7,424 nt of DNA from Marinagarivorans sp. UBA5870 (GTDB taxonomy: Bacteria; Pseudomonadota; Gammaproteobacteria; Pseudomonadales; Cellvibrionaceae), in contig DJFO01000073.1 in the NCBI GenBank assembly GCA_002432555.1, positions 1 to 7,424 on the forward strand, read 5' to 3'. Position numbers and translations under genes: made by a program. Each line of letters opens with the position of its first letter. Positions within the stretch are counted from its first letter, which is position 1. A model generated the notes under the pieces. The model saw nothing but the letters and a program-made list of their open reading frames with translations. It made no database searches and had not been told where the DNA came from. This document shows positions 5,494 to 7,424 of the stretch, one piece after another.

Positions 5494-7424
5494 ATGACCA
5501 AAACACCATCGCACGAAAACGCATCACCCCTGCTCGCGCCGCCATTGCCGCAAAAAGCGGGGGACAAAATTCAATGGGGCAATCTGCACGGCAGCGCACC
5601 GGGGCTTGTCCTGGCGCGGGCGGCAGCGGCGCTGCCCGGCCTCAGCCTGGTGATAGTGCCCTCCTCGGGTGTCGCGGATCAAATGGAGCGCGATATCAAT
5701 CTGTTTTTAGCCGGGACACCCGGCGCGCCGGCGGTGTTGCGTTTTCCCGATTGGGAAACGCTGCCCTACGATACTTTTTCGCCTCACCAAGATATTGTTT
5801 CCGAGCGTATGCGGGCGCTGTATCAATTAGCGCGGGGCGGCAAGAGCGTGCTTATAGTCGCGGCCCCTACCCTCACCCATAAAATCGCTCCCCAGGAATA
5901 CATTGTCGCCAACAGCCTGGTTCTGAAAACCGGCGACGTGCTCGACCTCGGAAAATTGCGGGCGCAGCTGACGGCAGCGGGTTACCAGGCGGTAGACACG
6001 GTGTTTCAACACGGCGAATACGCCGTGCGTGGCGCACTGCTGGATATATTTCCGATGGGCAGTGAGCAGGCGTATCGCGTCGAATTGTTCGACGACGAGG
6101 TGGAATCCCTGCGGGAATTCGACCCGGAAACCCAGCGCACCATCCGCCAGGTGCCGAATGTCGAGCTGCTGCCGGCGAAAGAGTGTCCGCTCGATAAAAA
6201 TTCCATCGCCCACTTCAAAAACCAGTGGCACACCCTGTTCAACGGGGACCCGAAAGCGTGTCCGGTCTACCAGGACGTAGCCTCGGGGCTGTCGCCCGCG
6301 GGCATCGAATATTATTTGCCGCTCTTTTTCGACAATAGTGCAAGCCTGTTTGACTATCTGCCGACAAACACCACAGCGTTTATTCTCGGCGACCTGGAAG
6401 AGGCCATTGAAACTTTTTGGCGCTCGGCGCACACCCGCTACGCCAGCCGCCAGGGCGACCGCCTGCGCCCCATATTGCCGCCGCAGCAATTGTTTTGGGC
6501 GGCGAACCAGATATTTGGGCAATTGAAAACCTTGGGCCGGGTCGCCCTGACCACGGCGCCGCTGGAAGCCAAACCCGGCAATTTCAATTTTGCCAGCGAA
6601 CCGCCGCCCGCTCTGCAGGTGAATGCCAAAGCGGCCAATCCTTGGCTGGCGCTGGAGAGTTTTGTGCGCGAGCGAAACTTCCGCATTCTTTTCAGTGCCG
6701 AGTCATCCGGCCGGCGGGAGGCGCTGCTCGAGCAGTTGCAGAAAATTGAGGTCCGACCGCAGATTTACGCCAATTTCACCGAATTCGTCGCGGGGGACCA
6801 AAAATGTGGATTGGTGGTTGCGCCTTGGGAGGCCGGCCTCATAGATCCGCTGCAGCGCCTGGCGATAGTAGCGGAGACCCAGCTGTACGGGCAGCGGGTG
6901 CATCAGCAACGCCGGCGGAAATCATCTTACGAAGATCAGGAAAATATCATCAAGAACCTCACCGAGCTGAAGCTCGGTGCCCCCGTGGTGCACGCGGACA
7001 ACGGCGTCGGCCGCTATCGCGGTCTCCAGTCTTTGCAGGTCGATGGCCAGGATCAGGAATTTCTCCTGATTGAATACGCCGACGAGGCGAAACTGTACGT
7101 GCCCGTGGCCTACCTCCACTTGATCAGCCGCTACACCGGCGGCGACGAGGATCATGCGCCGCTACACCGCCTGGGCAGCGATCAATGGCAGAAAGCCAAA
7201 CGCAAAGCGGCCGAACAAATCCGCGATGTGGCGGCGGAGCTATTGGAAATTTACGCCCGCCGTGAGGCGCGCCGCGGCATAGCTTTCACTGATCCCGAAG
7301 ATGCTTACCGCGATTTCGCCGACAGTTTCCCCTTCGAGGAAACGCCCGACCAAATGGCGGCCATAGAGGCGGTGCGCGCGGATATGCTGCGCGCGCAGCC
7401 CATGGACCGGCTGGTGTGCGGCGA
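5494..7424 (+). CDS. mfd: Transcription-repair coupling factor Mfd, N-terminal 643 residues
   Basis: Mfd is a DNA translocase that pushes or removes RNA polymerase stalled at DNA damage and recruits UvrA for nucleotide excision repair. The window holds 643 codons plus two bases of a protein of about 1150 residues. Residues 1-350 form the UvrB-like module, including F84-PDWETLPYDTFSPHQ-D100 and HGEYAVRGALLDIFPMGSE, as in E. coli Mfd. A linker domain follows. The RNA polymerase interaction domain spans about 490-549 (LGAPVVHADNGVGRYRG through DEAKLYVPVAYLHLISRYTG). Next come the relay-helix segment (WQKAKRKAAEQIRDVAAELLEIYARR) and F612-PFEETPD-Q620, the start of the translocase. The sequence stops at L640-V-C-G643, just before the expected Walker A motif. 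The ATG at 5494 is the only reasonable start: the in-frame stop TAG at 5458-5460 lies upstream with no other ATG, GTG or TTG start that fits better. The ribosome site is poor. The gene is divergent from sthA. No frameshift is seen; truncation is by the window edge. Confidence 0.96.
   Translation, partial: MTKTPSHENASPLLAPPLPQKAGDKIQWGNLHGSAPGLVLARAAAALPGLSLVIVPSSGVADQMERDINLFLAGTPGAPAVLRFPDWETLPYDTFSPHQDIVSERMRALYQLARGGKSVLIVAAPTLTHKIAPQEYIVANSLVLKTGDVLDLGKLRAQLTAAGYQAVDTVFQHGEYAVRGALLDIFPMGSEQAYRVELFDDEVESLREFDPETQRTIRQVPNVELLPAKECPLDKNSIAHFKNQWHTLFNGDPKACPVYQDVASGLSPAGIEYYLPLFFDNSASLFDYLPTNTTAFILGDLEEAIETFWRSAHTRYASRQGDRLRPILPPQQLFWAANQIFGQLKTLGRVALTTAPLEAKPGNFNFASEPPPALQVNAKAANPWLALESFVRERNFRILFSAESSGRREALLEQLQKIEVRPQIYANFTEFVAGDQKCGLVVAPWEAGLIDPLQRLAIVAETQLYGQRVHQQRRRKSSYEDQENIIKNLTELKLGAPVVHADNGVGRYRGLQSLQVDGQDQEFLLIEYADEAKLYVPVAYLHLISRYTGGDEDHAPLHRLGSDQWQKAKRKAAEQIRDVAAELLEIYARREARRGIAFTDPEDAYRDFADSFPFEETPDQMAAIEAVRADMLRAQPMDRLVCG

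Noticed and set aside
5827..6522. 231-codon open frame antisense to mfd
   Set aside because: The opposite strand encodes clear Mfd sequence throughout this interval, and the antisense product resembles no family.

Overview
The window is about 7.4 kb of chromosomal housekeeping DNA. It probably comes from a moderately GC-rich gammaproteobacterium of the Pseudomonadales/Cellvibrionales type. Three things point there: the proteins read like the gammaproteobacterial forms of YheS, SthA and Mfd; a PilZ protein is followed by a small exported protein close to sthA, an arrangement I recall loosely from Pseudomonas; and the codons are GC-rich with no atypical island. The genus cannot be fixed by eye.

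Layout. Positions 1-2668 (minus strand) hold a two-gene unit: a YheS-type ABC-F ribosome-associated ATPase, then, after a 15-nt gap, a secreted M23 (LytM-type) metallopeptidase that runs off the left edge. Positions 2669-2804 are a short divergent promoter region. Positions 2805-3775 (plus strand) hold a 4-nt-overlapping pair: a PilZ-domain protein with a long helical insertion, and a small exported protein with a BamE-like sequence pattern. The small gene converges on sthA (3762-5159, minus), the soluble FAD-dependent pyridine nucleotide transhydrogenase, and their coding regions overlap by 14 bp. A 334-bp intergenic region (5160-5493) with inverted repeats and plausible promoters separates sthA from the divergent mfd (5494 to the right edge). 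The mfd reading frame is cut just before the Walker A motif of its translocase module.

How the genes relate. They do not form one pathway: translation rescue (ABC-F), cell-wall hydrolysis (M23), c-di-GMP-type signalling (PilZ), envelope (small exported protein), NAD(P)H balance (SthA) and transcription-coupled repair (Mfd). The tightest couplings are ABC-F to M23 and PilZ to the small exported protein.

I see no mobile element, CRISPR array, tRNA, rRNA, defence system or obviously new system. The points most worth a second look are the coiled-coil insertion that splits the two PilZ motifs, its translationally coupled exported partner, and three inverted repeats placed on or beside the predicted promoters. 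Long open frames opposite the ABC-F, M23 and sthA genes are shadows of GC-rich coding sequence.
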